A stretch of 64,000 bases of DNA from Ammoniphilus sp. YIM 78166 (GTDB lineage: Bacteria; Bacillota; Bacilli; Aneurinibacillales; RAOX-1), in assembly GCF_004522215.1 (NCBI RefSeq), contig NZ_SDLR01000006.1, positions 132,196-196,195 of the forward strand, in the 5' to 3' direction. How positions within the stretch are numbered: position 1 is the stretch's first letter; the number at the start of each line of letters is the position of its first letter. Shown one piece after another: positions 32,999 through 40,988 of the stretch. Below the pieces are notes generated by a model, which worked only from the letters and a program-made list of their open reading frames with translations, had not been told where the DNA came from and searched no databases. A program made the position numbers and the translations under genes.

Positions 32999-33043
32999 AA
33001 GATTATGCATATAAGTGTAATTTACACCTATATGCATAATCTT
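32999..33043. repeat. 45-bp near-perfect palindrome
   Basis: Arms AAGATTATGCATATAAGTGT... (32999-33020) and the complement at 33021-33043 differ at one position. There is no T-run beyond it and no gene adjacent. Confidence 0.8.
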
Positions 33044-33163
33044 GTCAATCGTTTCCCCTATTTATCTCATACCTACATCTCTGCCCTTTGTAAGCGAAGG
33101 GTCTATCCGAAGCCACAGTAGATGGCAGGAGGGGAGAAAACTCTTAATCAGGAAGAGCAAGCT

Positions 33164-33199
33164 ATGCGTGATTTGAAACAAAAAACCGTAGATTTATTG
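33164..33199 (+). pseudogene. Truncated paralogue of the 76-aa gene
   Basis: GGAAGAGCAAGCT precedes ATG. The frame MRDLKQKTVDLL matches the start of the protein at 32071, then diverges where a 191-bp palindromic element begins. Confidence 0.55.
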
Positions 33200-33201
33200 G
33201 G

Positions 33202-33392
33202 CTCTTCGCTATTTAGTATGGGTACACCAGTTTTGGAGAGTAATTTGCTAGGCGGCTTGACATGGAGCCTCTGCGGGCATGATTCCTTATGAACGCAGGC
33301 AGCTATTGGCTTCATCAGACAGACCAGCCTATCATGCCCGCCACTCCATGTAAAGCCTTAAAAACTAGCTACCCACAGCGAATAGCGAGGAG
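33202..33392. mobile_element. Imperfect palindromic element, 191 bp (MITE-like or structured RNA)
   Basis: Ends CTCTTCGCTATT / AATAGCGAGGAG. Further paired blocks are GGCGGCTTGACATGGAG / CTCCATGTAAAGCC and GCGGGCATGAT / ATCATGCCCGC around a 47-nt loop. It interrupts the truncated gene at 33164. No ORF inside. Confidence 0.5.
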
Positions 33393-33487
33393 GCAGAAGT
33401 TAAAACACATCAAATATATCAATGAGAAAACGATAATATAATAAGATTACAAAACAACGGTTTTGTAATCCTAGTTGAATGACAAAT

Positions 33488-33528
33488 AACCTCCCGCATC
33501 AAGAGTTGTATTCTTGATGCGGGAGGTT
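33488..33528 (+). terminator. Strong hairpin, repeat-associated
   Basis: 17-bp perfect stem AACCTCCCGCATCAAGA / TCTTGATGCGGGAGGTT. It is related to 22962-23001 and followed by the same TACTTTCATACTTTAG context. Confidence 0.65.
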
Positions 33529-33593
33529 TACTTTCATACTTTAGACATTAGCCGAGTAGCGGAGTGAGGGACAGCTTCGCCTTCGACGATTAT

Positions 33594-33622
33594 TTGAACG
33601 CTGCTAAGTTTCCGTGTATAAT
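33594..33622 (+). promoter_or_regulatory. Promoter of type I antitoxin RNA, locus 2
   Basis: TTGAAC (33594-33599), 17 bp, consensus TATAAT (33617-33622). Confidence 0.8.
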
Positions 33623-33628
33623 ATAATT

Positions 33629-33790
33629 AGATAAAACCAAAGAATAAAAAGAGTCAGGTGCTGGTAACACCTGACTGCGCAACTACACGCCGCATGAAGA
33701 GCGGCTGACCCGAATTGAATAAGTTTTAAGCAACCGAAAAAAGTAACCTATCCTATTCCATTGGCCGTGGCGGGACGGTTACTTTTTTCT
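33629..33790 (+). ncRNA. Putative antisense antitoxin RNA (RatA-like), locus 2
   Basis: The transcript should start about 7 bp after TATAAT. It contains GTCAGGTG / CACCTGAC and GCCGC / GCGGC hairpins, and ends at AAGTAACC (33741) / GGTTACTT (33777) followed by TTTTC. The end overlaps the toxin's 3' coding end on the other strand. Boundaries are estimated. Confidence 0.65.
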
Positions 33791-33880
33791 TAGTACGACG
33801 ATCATTACAAAAATTGTTAAGACTCCTACCAAAACTAAATTTGATGTAAGTGCCATCATTATTGCTTCGTACGTCGTCAT
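33779..33880 (-). CDS. TxpA-like type I toxin, 33 aa, locus 2
   Basis: MTTYEAIMMALTSNLVLVGV, then LTIFVMIVVLRKK: one membrane helix with a short basic end, the usual length for this toxin class. GGGAGGTGG (complement 33885-33893) can pair with CCACTTCCC (complement 33902-33910), which would block translation until processed. It is paralogous to 22658-22792. Confidence 0.78.
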   Translation of the reverse strand: MTTYEAIMMALTSNLVLVGVLTIFVMIVVLRKK

Positions 33881-34082
33881 TTTACCACCTCCCTTCCATT
33901 AGGGAAGTGGCCAACCGCCCATCCAGCTATATGTAATTGCTTCTCCTATCCTATCAAATTTCTCTCCCTTAGTCTATCCGTACCCAATCCTCCTACCATT
34001 TATTAAAATAGTTTTGATAAGGTGAAGTTTAAAATTGAGTTACAAAAGATCGTTTTTGCTTCTCTGTCAGAACGGCAAATAG

Positions 34083-34207
34083 CCTTCCACATCAAGAGTT
34101 GTATTCTTGATGCGGGAGGATCTACTTTTACGCTCTAAACTTTAGCGGAGTGCGGGACAGTCCCAATCACGAGGTAAAGCGCGAAACGCTTTGCCGTTGG
34201 CGATCAC
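34083..34207. repeat. Dispersed hairpin plus GGGACAGTCCC element, copy 3
   Basis: A degenerate CTTCCACATCAAGA / TCTTGATGCGGGAGG hairpin is followed by TTTAGCGGAGTGCGGGACAG and AAAGCGCGAAACGCTTTGCC, as seen at 51906-51960. Confidence 0.6.
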
Positions 34208-34248
34208 TAGTCAGTTTATAACTAGTGTTTATCTATCATTTCTTTGGC

Positions 34249-35133
34249 TTAACGAACACTAGCCTTTAATATGATTTCCTCTAATTTCTCAAGTGGAATG
34301 TTATACTGAATTGCTATTTTACTCATAACATCTTTTTCGTAAGCATCAGAACGATCTCGATTTTCCTTAATCCACTTTATTACATCTTTTGTATCCAAAG
34401 GCATTTCTTCATGTATGGGACTTTCTTTACTATCCATTAATACCTTATAAGCAAAATAAAGATCTAATTCTTCTTTCGTAGGGTAGTTTTCGTTATCCTT
34501 AGGAAGTTTTCCGGTAAGTGCCGAACCCATATGATAAACAAATTTATGTTTCGAATAATCTCCTGTCTTAACATGAATAGCGTCTTCCCACACACCATTT
34601 GGAGAATATTCAACTTTTGCTACCGTATAACCATTATTTATCTGCCTTCCATCATCTATAAACCAAAGAACCATTGCATTAAACTTTTTTTCTTTCTTAG
34701 CCTTTTCCACAACCTCATTAGCGATCTTTTTAATTTGTTCTTCAGTTATCATTGGGTCCGTAACAATCCAATACTCTAACCGAACAGCATTACCCACGCT
34801 TAAATCACCAATTTTTCCAATCTTGTATTGGAGCATTTCTGTTTGTGGTGGAGTTTCTCTTTCTGGTTGCTTTACGGCTTCTTTGTCTTGTACATCAGAT
34901 TGTTGTTCCTTATTTGCATTAGCTTCTGTTTCCGCTTTTTGATTAGCAGGAGCAGAAGCTAATATCGCATTTTCCTGTTGAGGTTCACTACTATTGGTTG
35001 AAATAGCTATGAGAAGTACGAATAAAGCCCATAGCGTACCCAACCCTCTACCTACACTACCTAATTGCTTCCATTGAAACATAATCATTATGTACGGAAT
35101 AGATAGCCAACCTAAAATCTTTAACCATTTCAT
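34249..35133 (-). CDS. Membrane-anchored hypothetical protein, about 294 aa
   Basis: Two short N-terminal hydrophobic segments (LKILGWLSIPYIMIMF and LGTLWALFVLLIAIST) precede an acidic Gln/Glu-rich linker. A globular domain (LEYWIVTDPMITEEQIKKIA, KKFNAMVLWFIDDGR, GYTVAKVEYSPNGVWEDA) resembles DUF4875-type domains, and a helical C-terminus follows. ATG 35133 is chosen because AGAGG lies 9 bp before it. Function unknown. It lies at the edge of the defence-type island. Confidence 0.6.
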   Translation of the reverse strand: MKWLKILGWLSIPYIMIMFQWKQLGSVGRGLGTLWALFVLLIAISTNSSEPQQENAILASAPANQKAETEANANKEQQSDVQDKEAVKQPERETPPQTEMLQYKIGKIGDLSVGNAVRLEYWIVTDPMITEEQIKKIANEVVEKAKKEKKFNAMVLWFIDDGRQINNGYTVAKVEYSPNGVWEDAIHVKTGDYSKHKFVYHMGSALTGKLPKDNENYPTKEELDLYFAYKVLMDSKESPIHEEMPLDTKDVIKWIKENRDRSDAYEKDVMSKIAIQYNIPLEKLEEIILKASVR

Positions 35134-35400
35134 AGGAATCATCCTCTGCTGAAAGAATCTAGTTGGTATAGTAAATCATATCATCCACTGCACCTATATA
35201 CTATATCTAAAGACATTGTTACACAAACTTTGTTTATAATAGAGATTCTGTCACCATTCGCGGAAGCCAGGTAATCTTGCTGGCATAATTTATATACTTT
35301 CCACATTACCAAGATAAAATGGAATAGAAGAAGGTACTCTATCCCCGCCTGGTACATAAAATGGGCCTATCAGAACACCCTTAGTAAATATCTCACATCC

Positions 35401-36027
35401 TTAGGACAGATTGGAAAGAGCATTAATAAAATCTGATAAGTCCTTATCGTTTCTTTTCGCCCTATTTCCTTTTTTTCCTGTCACAAGTTCATGAACAATA
35501 AGAATGGCTTGTGTTGCTCCATACTTTTTAGCTTCGATTAATGTGCCAGCCATTGCATGAAGCAACTGATACCTAAGATTAGAGACTTCAGTATGACCGA
35601 AAACGGCCAAAGAGAGTTGATTTATCCTGGAACTTCTGCTATTGCTTTTTACGCGCACCAAATATTTACCTATAAGCTCCCCAAAGGGTTCATCAGTCTT
35701 AGCTTCGATTGATATTACTATACGATCTTGCTGAGTTTTACCAATCAAAATCATGTCATGATTCCGACCATTCCCTCTAAAGTTATCAAGGACAGTCTTC
35801 TTTTCAGGAATCGCCTCTTCAACTTCTAACCTTCTTGTAACTTGATGGGATTCGAGTAAAGTTAATAATTCATCAGGTAAGTGTGCCTTACCAGTTCTAA
35901 ACCAAGCCTTCGCAAACTCTTTTGCGCTTCTTCCATCTTGCCATTGAGTCTTCTTTGCTGGTGGTGAATATTGTAACCAGGCCTCAATACTATCTATTAG
36001 CTTTCCTTCACTAGATTTAATGATCAT
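35401..36027 (-). CDS. DUF6946-like protein (putative PD-(D/E)XK fold)
   Basis: About 208 residues. The central NHDMILIGKTQQDRIVISIE followed by AKTDEPFG gives an Asp...Glu-x-Lys pattern typical of restriction-like nucleases. The C-terminal half has SLAVFGHTEVSNLRYQLLHA and GATQAILIVHELV, as in DUF6946 proteins of defence loci. ATG 36027 follows AAAGGGTGATTACA. The activity is inferred, and no partner methylase is seen. Confidence 0.6.
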   Translation of the reverse strand: MIIKSSEGKLIDSIEAWLQYSPPAKKTQWQDGRSAKEFAKAWFRTGKAHLPDELLTLLESHQVTRRLEVEEAIPEKKTVLDNFRGNGRNHDMILIGKTQQDRIVISIEAKTDEPFGELIGKYLVRVKSNSRSSRINQLSLAVFGHTEVSNLRYQLLHAMAGTLIEAKKYGATQAILIVHELVTGKKGNRAKRNDKDLSDFINALSNLS

Positions 36028-36136
36028 TGTAATCACCCTTTATGATCCATAGACTCTAGAAGTCTAGCACCACTCCATAAAATCCGATTTATTTTCAACA
36101 CTTCTGCTAGTGAGTTAAGATCTATGGTGTCCTCCA

Positions 36137-36304
36137 TTATGGAATGTACCAAGGGTCTTGTACCCATTCTCCGCATACCTGTCTTTGACCTGGCCCTAAG
36201 TCAACATGAAACCAGATAACACACCGTTTATTATTACTTATTAAAGTCTCAAACGTTACTTTTTGATGATGTAAAATGGTCGGCTTAATATATTCCTTAT
36301 TCAT
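36137..36304 (-). CDS. Small peptide with RiPP-leader-like N-terminus, 55 aa
   Basis: AAAGGAGATGCC precedes ATG 36304. The N-terminus MNKEYIKPTILHHQKVTFET resembles leader peptides of ribosomally made natural products (YxxP...T spacing as in lasso-type leaders). The C-terminal part has two Cys and is aromatic-rich (CVIWFHVDLGPG, CGEWVQDPWYIP). No modification enzyme is encoded nearby, so it may be an orphan precursor or an unrelated small protein. Confidence 0.45.
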   Translation of the reverse strand: MNKEYIKPTILHHQKVTFETLISNNKRCVIWFHVDLGPGQRQVCGEWVQDPWYIP

Positions 36305-36569
36305 GGCATCTCCTTTGATAAAATTCATTTAATTCTTATTATAGAACAAATATTGTTCTATTAAAAGAATAAATGAACCTAGAAAAGTTATCCATATTCC
36401 TGTACCTCTCACAGTAAATGGATATCAATAAACGACTGCGCTTCAAGTAATGGAACATCGCATACGTTATATTGATATGTTAAGACTCTCAGTATCTACT
36501 TTCATCTAAGATCTGATTTATTCTTTTCTCCGGGAACGACGTCATCTTCATATGCAATTGTCGAAAAGA

Positions 36570-36601
36570 AAGTTGGATTTGATTCTAGTCAAATCCAACT
36601 T
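36570..36601 (-). terminator. Terminator after the HNH gene
   Basis: Perfect 13-bp arms AAGTTGGATTTGA / TCAAATCCAACTT, followed on the minus strand by TCTTTTC. Confidence 0.85.
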
Positions 36602-36607
36602 TCTCTC

Positions 36608-37615
36608 TTATAAGAAGGAGGGGGTGCCTAGGCCGAGCTCTTCTGAGATGTCTTTGGTGAGTTTGGAGAGTGCTCTCTTGTCCAGGTCGTTTTCTTCAAG
36701 GTAATTGGTAGCAATCATTTGCTTGATCTCTTCTTTGCTGCTAAAAAGTGTACCCTGGTAGAGGTCATAAAGTTCATTTATTCTATCTTCATTATAAATG
36801 ATTGATTTTTTTATGATATCACTTACGTAATCCTTGTGTGTTTGGTATAGTTCGGTTAGTTTAAAAACCTTGACGTTATTAAATGCTCTTTTGAGAAATG
36901 CTTTGTTCTGTCTAGCTTCTTCCGATACTTTGAATTTAATATTATATTTTTCTGGCTTTCCTAGTATAAAGTCCATTGCATTCTTTTGGTTACCGCTATA
37001 CAGCTTAATTGTAAATTTAATTTTGTCACCGAAGCCCTCCATATACGGATGCAAGTGTGTGTCTAACTTAAACATCGTCTTGCCTTTTAAGCTAGAGTTA
37101 CATGTATTGCAACTAGGGACTAGATTATACAAGGAAACACCTAAATAAGGGTACGTTGCTCTGTCAAAGAAATGGTCCAATGCTGGACGCGTTTTTCCAC
37201 TCTCAGTAAGAATGGTAGAAGTATACATCCTATTACAATATGGACATACCTGTACTTTCAATTCTTTGACCAATTGGTATGCCCCCCATTTTTCCGGATC
37301 ATTCTTAGAGGGCTTTCGATCCCGAAAATTTTCGTACTTAAATAACTTCTTCTTTAAAGTCTCTTTGGCCAATTTAACCTCCCTTCCGTAATATTGCTCA
37401 ACATAAAGGATAATATCATTTAAGACTGACGGCTCCCCTATTACCACTTTGTCTATGTTAGCTCTAAGATATCTATATAACGCTCGTACTGGAAGATCAG
37501 GCTCATTCTTTGATAGATCCTCTAGCTCCGGAAAGAACGTATCCTTATAGTAGCGCAGATGTTTCTGCGTTAAACTTGCAAGGTTTGCCCTTCCGTCTTT
37601 ATTGATCTGAATCAC
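36608..37615 (-). CDS. HNH endonuclease, Septu PtuB-like
   Basis: 335 residues. HNH-type zinc-bound core: VCPYCNRMY (Cys124, Cys127), ALDHFFDR (Asp147-His148), YNLVPSCNTCNSSLKG (Asn, Cys169, Cys172). Flanking helical regions are larger than in minimal PtuB proteins. The GTG start is preceded by GGAGGGG and overlaps the ATPase gene by 17 bp, so the two proteins are made together. An ATPase plus HNH pair is the Septu anti-phage layout, where the nuclease is the effector. Assignment to Septu rather than another ATPase-nuclease system is tentative. Confidence 0.7.
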   Translation of the reverse strand: MIQINKDGRANLASLTQKHLRYYKDTFFPELEDLSKNEPDLPVRALYRYLRANIDKVVIGEPSVLNDIILYVEQYYGREVKLAKETLKKKLFKYENFRDRKPSKNDPEKWGAYQLVKELKVQVCPYCNRMYTSTILTESGKTRPALDHFFDRATYPYLGVSLYNLVPSCNTCNSSLKGKTMFKLDTHLHPYMEGFGDKIKFTIKLYSGNQKNAMDFILGKPEKYNIKFKVSEEARQNKAFLKRAFNNVKVFKLTELYQTHKDYVSDIIKKSIIYNEDRINELYDLYQGTLFSSKEEIKQMIATNYLEENDLDKRALSKLTKDISEELGLGTPSFL

Positions 37616-39482
37616 TCGGCTTCCCCTCCTTTTCTTTTCTTAGAAGCTCGACTTGCCTTTCCAATTCTTCTATTCGTCGGTTTATATCCATCATCTCAAA
37701 AGGTATTTTATCCTTGACCATCTGCAGAAGTTTATTCCTAATAATCGGTTCACCTATAATGTTTATCATTTTTTCCACTTCATGCCGCTTCTCAATTAAT
37801 TGCGATCGGCTAGAATTTATGATGAATTCAATCAAACGATTAATCTTCTCTTTTGCAAATTCACCTGATAAACCATTCTGCATGAAAAAAGAATCCACAA
37901 GCAAAGTATGAATGTTGGCAGCAAAAGTTTGTTTATGTTCCTCAAGACCAGCAACTACAGTCCTTCCTTCTGCATCTTTTTTTAGAAATATCACATGGGA
38001 GCGAGGAAGATCCGAGAGAATAAAAGGGGAGTTAGAAGTAATAATTACTTGGATACTTTTGCAATTAGTAAATAGCTTTGGAAGAAATGAAATCAATATT
38101 TGTACAAAACTCTTCTGCCATTGAGGGTGAAGGTAGAGCTCCCCTTCATCTATCAAAACAGTTACTGAATATGTAGAATTTTTATCCTCACTTATTAAGT
38201 TTGAAACAGAATTGAATCTTGAATAGATATTTAATAATGCGTTTTCACCTGAACTAAGATTACGCCATTGAAAGTCTAGAAATCTGTTGAAAACAAAAGA
38301 CCTTTTATAGTTTGCTATAAACTTTTTAAACTCTCCAGGGCTTTTCGAACTGGCATCATTTAATAGCATTTTAAACCCTAGCCCTTCCATATCTATATCC
38401 TCTTTTTTGACAGAGACCCGAATAAAATCTATAATCCCTATAATTCCCTCGATGCGACGTATCACCGATTCTCTGTCGGCACCTCTTTTTTCCTGACCAT
38501 AGAGAGACCTAAAAAAAGAGTTGATCTTGTAATAGATATTTCGGCCTCTCAACCGCTGAACCTTTAATACTTTACCCTTTAATTTGAGAGCCTTAATATA
38601 GTGAGTATGTTCATATAAAAAGTTAATAATCAATGTCCTGTAAAAGTTATTTAAGAACCAATTATATGGGTTTCTTTGAGAACTCTCCTTCTTAAGCGCT
38701 GCAAAAATATTCACGAGTAAGTTCAAATAATCAGGATAATCCCTTTTAAGCGTTTCTATCAGCTTGCCTTCTATTGGAAGTCTTCGTGGAATAACATAAA
38801 GTTCATTAGGTATTTTAAAAGGAAGAAGATTATCTTCCCAATAGAATTTCTCTATAAATTCTATTTGCCTATATAGTTCACTTAACTTATGGATCTCAAC
38901 TTCACTTGCTCCTGGATCAGCAATATTCAAACGAATATCTTCCTTTAAATCGGATTGAACGAGATGATTCGTGGATATATTAGCTAAATTCCCACCTTCA
39001 CTTTCTTTACGGTGATCAAATACATTTGAAAAAAAGACAAATAAGCAATTATTCAGCTCTGGAATGAAAGGATAAGTAATAATACCATCATTCTGCGTCT
39101 CTTCGTACGTATGGATTTGAAATCCATACTCTGCATAATTTCCTTTTTCTATGGCTATCCCTGTATGATGGTATACGAGATGTCTACCAATGTTATCTGA
39201 CAAAATGATAATGGCTTTATGTTGAACTCCTCCCATATCAGTAACCAATTCATTCTTTATAAAATCTAATATAGTCGACTTACCACTTCCGTTTTCCCCT
39301 ACAATACCTGTAACATTAGAGATCTTTCCCTGAAAAAAACCTTCAATATAATGTGGATTTTCCTCCATGGAAAGCTCCTTTAAATGAACGTCATAATTAA
39401 AAGAGTACTTACTACTAAAGTTGAATCCTTGTTTTCTGATAACTCCATAATAATCCTGAATCCATAGGTATAATAGTTCCAT
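37599..39482 (-). CDS. AAA/ABC-type ATPase, Septu PtuA-like
   Basis: 627 residues. Walker A GIVGENGSGKST (62-70), an ABC-type signature NLSSGENALLNIYSRF, Walker B SVTVLIDEGELYLHPQW and a switch region VIITSNSPFILSDL place it in the SMC-like AAA15/AAA21 group. A C-terminal coiled coil (RRIEELERQVELLRKEKEG) precedes the end. It probably forms the sensor/regulator of the HNH effector encoded next. GGGGGGCAACTT precedes the ATG. Confidence 0.75.
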   Translation of the reverse strand: MELLYLWIQDYYGVIRKQGFNFSSKYSFNYDVHLKELSMEENPHYIEGFFQGKISNVTGIVGENGSGKSTILDFIKNELVTDMGGVQHKAIIILSDNIGRHLVYHHTGIAIEKGNYAEYGFQIHTYEETQNDGIITYPFIPELNNCLFVFFSNVFDHRKESEGGNLANISTNHLVQSDLKEDIRLNIADPGASEVEIHKLSELYRQIEFIEKFYWEDNLLPFKIPNELYVIPRRLPIEGKLIETLKRDYPDYLNLLVNIFAALKKESSQRNPYNWFLNNFYRTLIINFLYEHTHYIKALKLKGKVLKVQRLRGRNIYYKINSFFRSLYGQEKRGADRESVIRRIEGIIGIIDFIRVSVKKEDIDMEGLGFKMLLNDASSKSPGEFKKFIANYKRSFVFNRFLDFQWRNLSSGENALLNIYSRFNSVSNLISEDKNSTYSVTVLIDEGELYLHPQWQKSFVQILISFLPKLFTNCKSIQVIITSNSPFILSDLPRSHVIFLKKDAEGRTVVAGLEEHKQTFAANIHTLLVDSFFMQNGLSGEFAKEKINRLIEFIINSSRSQLIEKRHEVEKMINIIGEPIIRNKLLQMVKDKIPFEMMDINRRIEELERQVELLRKEKEGKPSDSDQ

Positions 39483-39581
39483 AAGTTGCCCCCCAACTCT
39501 ATATAGATATAAGGAATATTTTCAAAAATAACTGAATATGAATTCAAAAAAGTGGAGCCGACGTACAAACTAATATAAATA

Positions 39582-39608
39582 ACCACTACTTGCACATTGT
39601 AGTGGTTA
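39582..39608 (-). terminator. Terminator of the PIN toxin operon
   Basis: Perfect 9-bp arms AACCACTAC / GTAGTGGTT spanning the PIN gene stop. Confidence 0.65.
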
Positions 39609-40319
39609 TCCAATCTTAAGTATAACTGTTTTGTTTCCTGTTAAGTATGTAAAATCACTATCTAAAGTTGCTAAATATGAATATCCATGCTGTTCTGCAA
39701 TTGCTAAATGTAGCGCATCATATATATCTAACAAGAAATTAGTAGATAGTCTACTCGCACCAATTTGAGATATAAAATCTGAATTAAGAAAATCAGTTTC
39801 AAAATTAAATGACTCTTGCAGATCACGTACAAATGATTCATATGCATTAATCGCACTATCATAATATATACTTAAATTTACCCTATGTTTGTTGGATACT
39901 TTTACAATCTTAATTATTTCCATAACGTCTATATGATAAGGTTTTTTCTTATTGACAATCCGTTCTAACTTATCTTTACTAACCAAGCCTCTAAGATAAT
40001 TTGCAGTTGAGATGTCGCCAATCTCCAACGCCTCTTCATCTGATAGAACTTTTCTTCTGGTTGCCATTAAATGGGAAAGTTCTAGAACACGGATTATTCT
40101 ATTTTTAAAAAGGTTAAACACAACTTCAGAATAAATATGATTACTTAGTCCAATTTTATCAATTCCCATATCATACCACTGCATTACAAGATTAGATACA
40201 TCATTACATCTAGGATGCTCTTCATCTAAGAAAGCCAAAATAAAACAAGCATCAAGGTAAATAGACGCTTGTCGGAAATTTCTTTCTAGACATTCATCGT
40301 AGCTCAAGATAGATTGCAT
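39606..40319 (-). CDS. PIN-domain protein, probable toxin
   Basis: 237 residues. A PIN nuclease pattern of acidic residues: SIYLDACFILAFLDEEHPRC (Asp23), an acidic central region, and DIYDALHLAIAEQHGYSYLA then TLDSDFTYL near the end (Asp pair). The domain is larger than VapC because of a helical insert. Its ATG is 3 bp after the small upstream gene's stop, the normal antitoxin-toxin layout. It would cleave RNA when free of the antitoxin. Confidence 0.75.
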   Translation of the reverse strand: MQSILSYDECLERNFRQASIYLDACFILAFLDEEHPRCNDVSNLVMQWYDMGIDKIGLSNHIYSEVVFNLFKNRIIRVLELSHLMATRRKVLSDEEALEIGDISTANYLRGLVSKDKLERIVNKKKPYHIDVMEIIKIVKVSNKHRVNLSIYYDSAINAYESFVRDLQESFNFETDFLNSDFISQIGASRLSTNFLLDIYDALHLAIAEQHGYSYLATLDSDFTYLTGNKTVILKIG

Positions 40320-40322
40320 GTT

Positions 40323-40517
40323 TTATTTTCCCTCTTTGTATATATCGGTTAACAATATACCTTTGGATTTAACAATTCCTAATGACTTTCTCCATTCAGA
40401 CAAAGTCATTTCTTTTCCGTCTTTTATAATTTTCCGATCATTATTAGTAAAAGACATAGGTGTAGCAACCATATTTTCTTCCTCCCTTTGGTTCTTATCG
40501 TCATTATTTCCATCCAC
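40323..40517 (-). CDS. Probable antitoxin partner of the PIN protein, 64 aa
   Basis: GTG 40517 is preferred, with GGGGGTGATG about 6 bp upstream. A TTG at 40532 would sit before the ribosome site. The protein is acidic at first (DGNNDDKNQREEEN), then NDRKIIKDGKEMTLSEWRKS. No HTH is recognised. Position directly before a PIN gene is the main evidence. Confidence 0.55.
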   Translation of the reverse strand: MDGNNDDKNQREEENMVATPMSFTNNDRKIIKDGKEMTLSEWRKSLGIVKSKGILLTDIYKEGK

Positions 40518-40602
40518 TTCCATCACCCCCAATCTATTATTCTATGAATATCATAGATACAATAGGGTGTCGAAGTCTTACACAATATGGAAATGATGTC
40601 GT

Positions 40603-40734
40603 CTATTTAAGTCGATTTATAGTATCATATATCCCCATAATAGCATATATTGCCAAATTTGTCGTTAAATTTCGGAATAAACTGTTGAAGATATGGATAT
40701 GATCAGATACTTCTACCTTACTCCAAGTTTTCAT
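40603..40734 (-). CDS. Possible 43-aa small protein
   Basis: GGAGAGGTGAGAAT precedes ATG. The sequence MKTWSKVEVSDHIHIFNSLF, then NLAIYAIMGIYDTINRLK, is amphipathic with a weakly hydrophobic second half. It lies between the NACHT gene and the PIN pair. No family recognised. The good ribosome site is the main support. Confidence 0.4.
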   Translation of the reverse strand: MKTWSKVEVSDHIHIFNSLFRNLTTNLAIYAIMGIYDTINRLK

Positions 40735-40988
40735 ATTCTCACCTCTCCGTTAAGATCTGAGTATCCTAGCCATCTCTGGAGCAAGGAAGTGTCAAATAAC
40801 CCTCCTATCCCAAAAATAAGGCTCTACATTCATGTTACCGGATATTTAGCGAATATTCGTTCCTAAATGATCACTGCAAAAACTATTTAGTCATTTAACT
40901 AACTCCTACTTTTCGACCAAATTCGATCTAAAGGAGTCCAGTCTCTTTAGTTTAGTCCTATTCTTGTTGGTAACATCTCCATTCTCAA

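Noticed and set aside
36608..37615. Homing endonuclease interpretation of the HNH gene
   Set aside because: The gene overlaps an ATPase gene in an operon and is not in an intron or inserted in a host gene. The pair fits an ATPase/HNH defence layout better.
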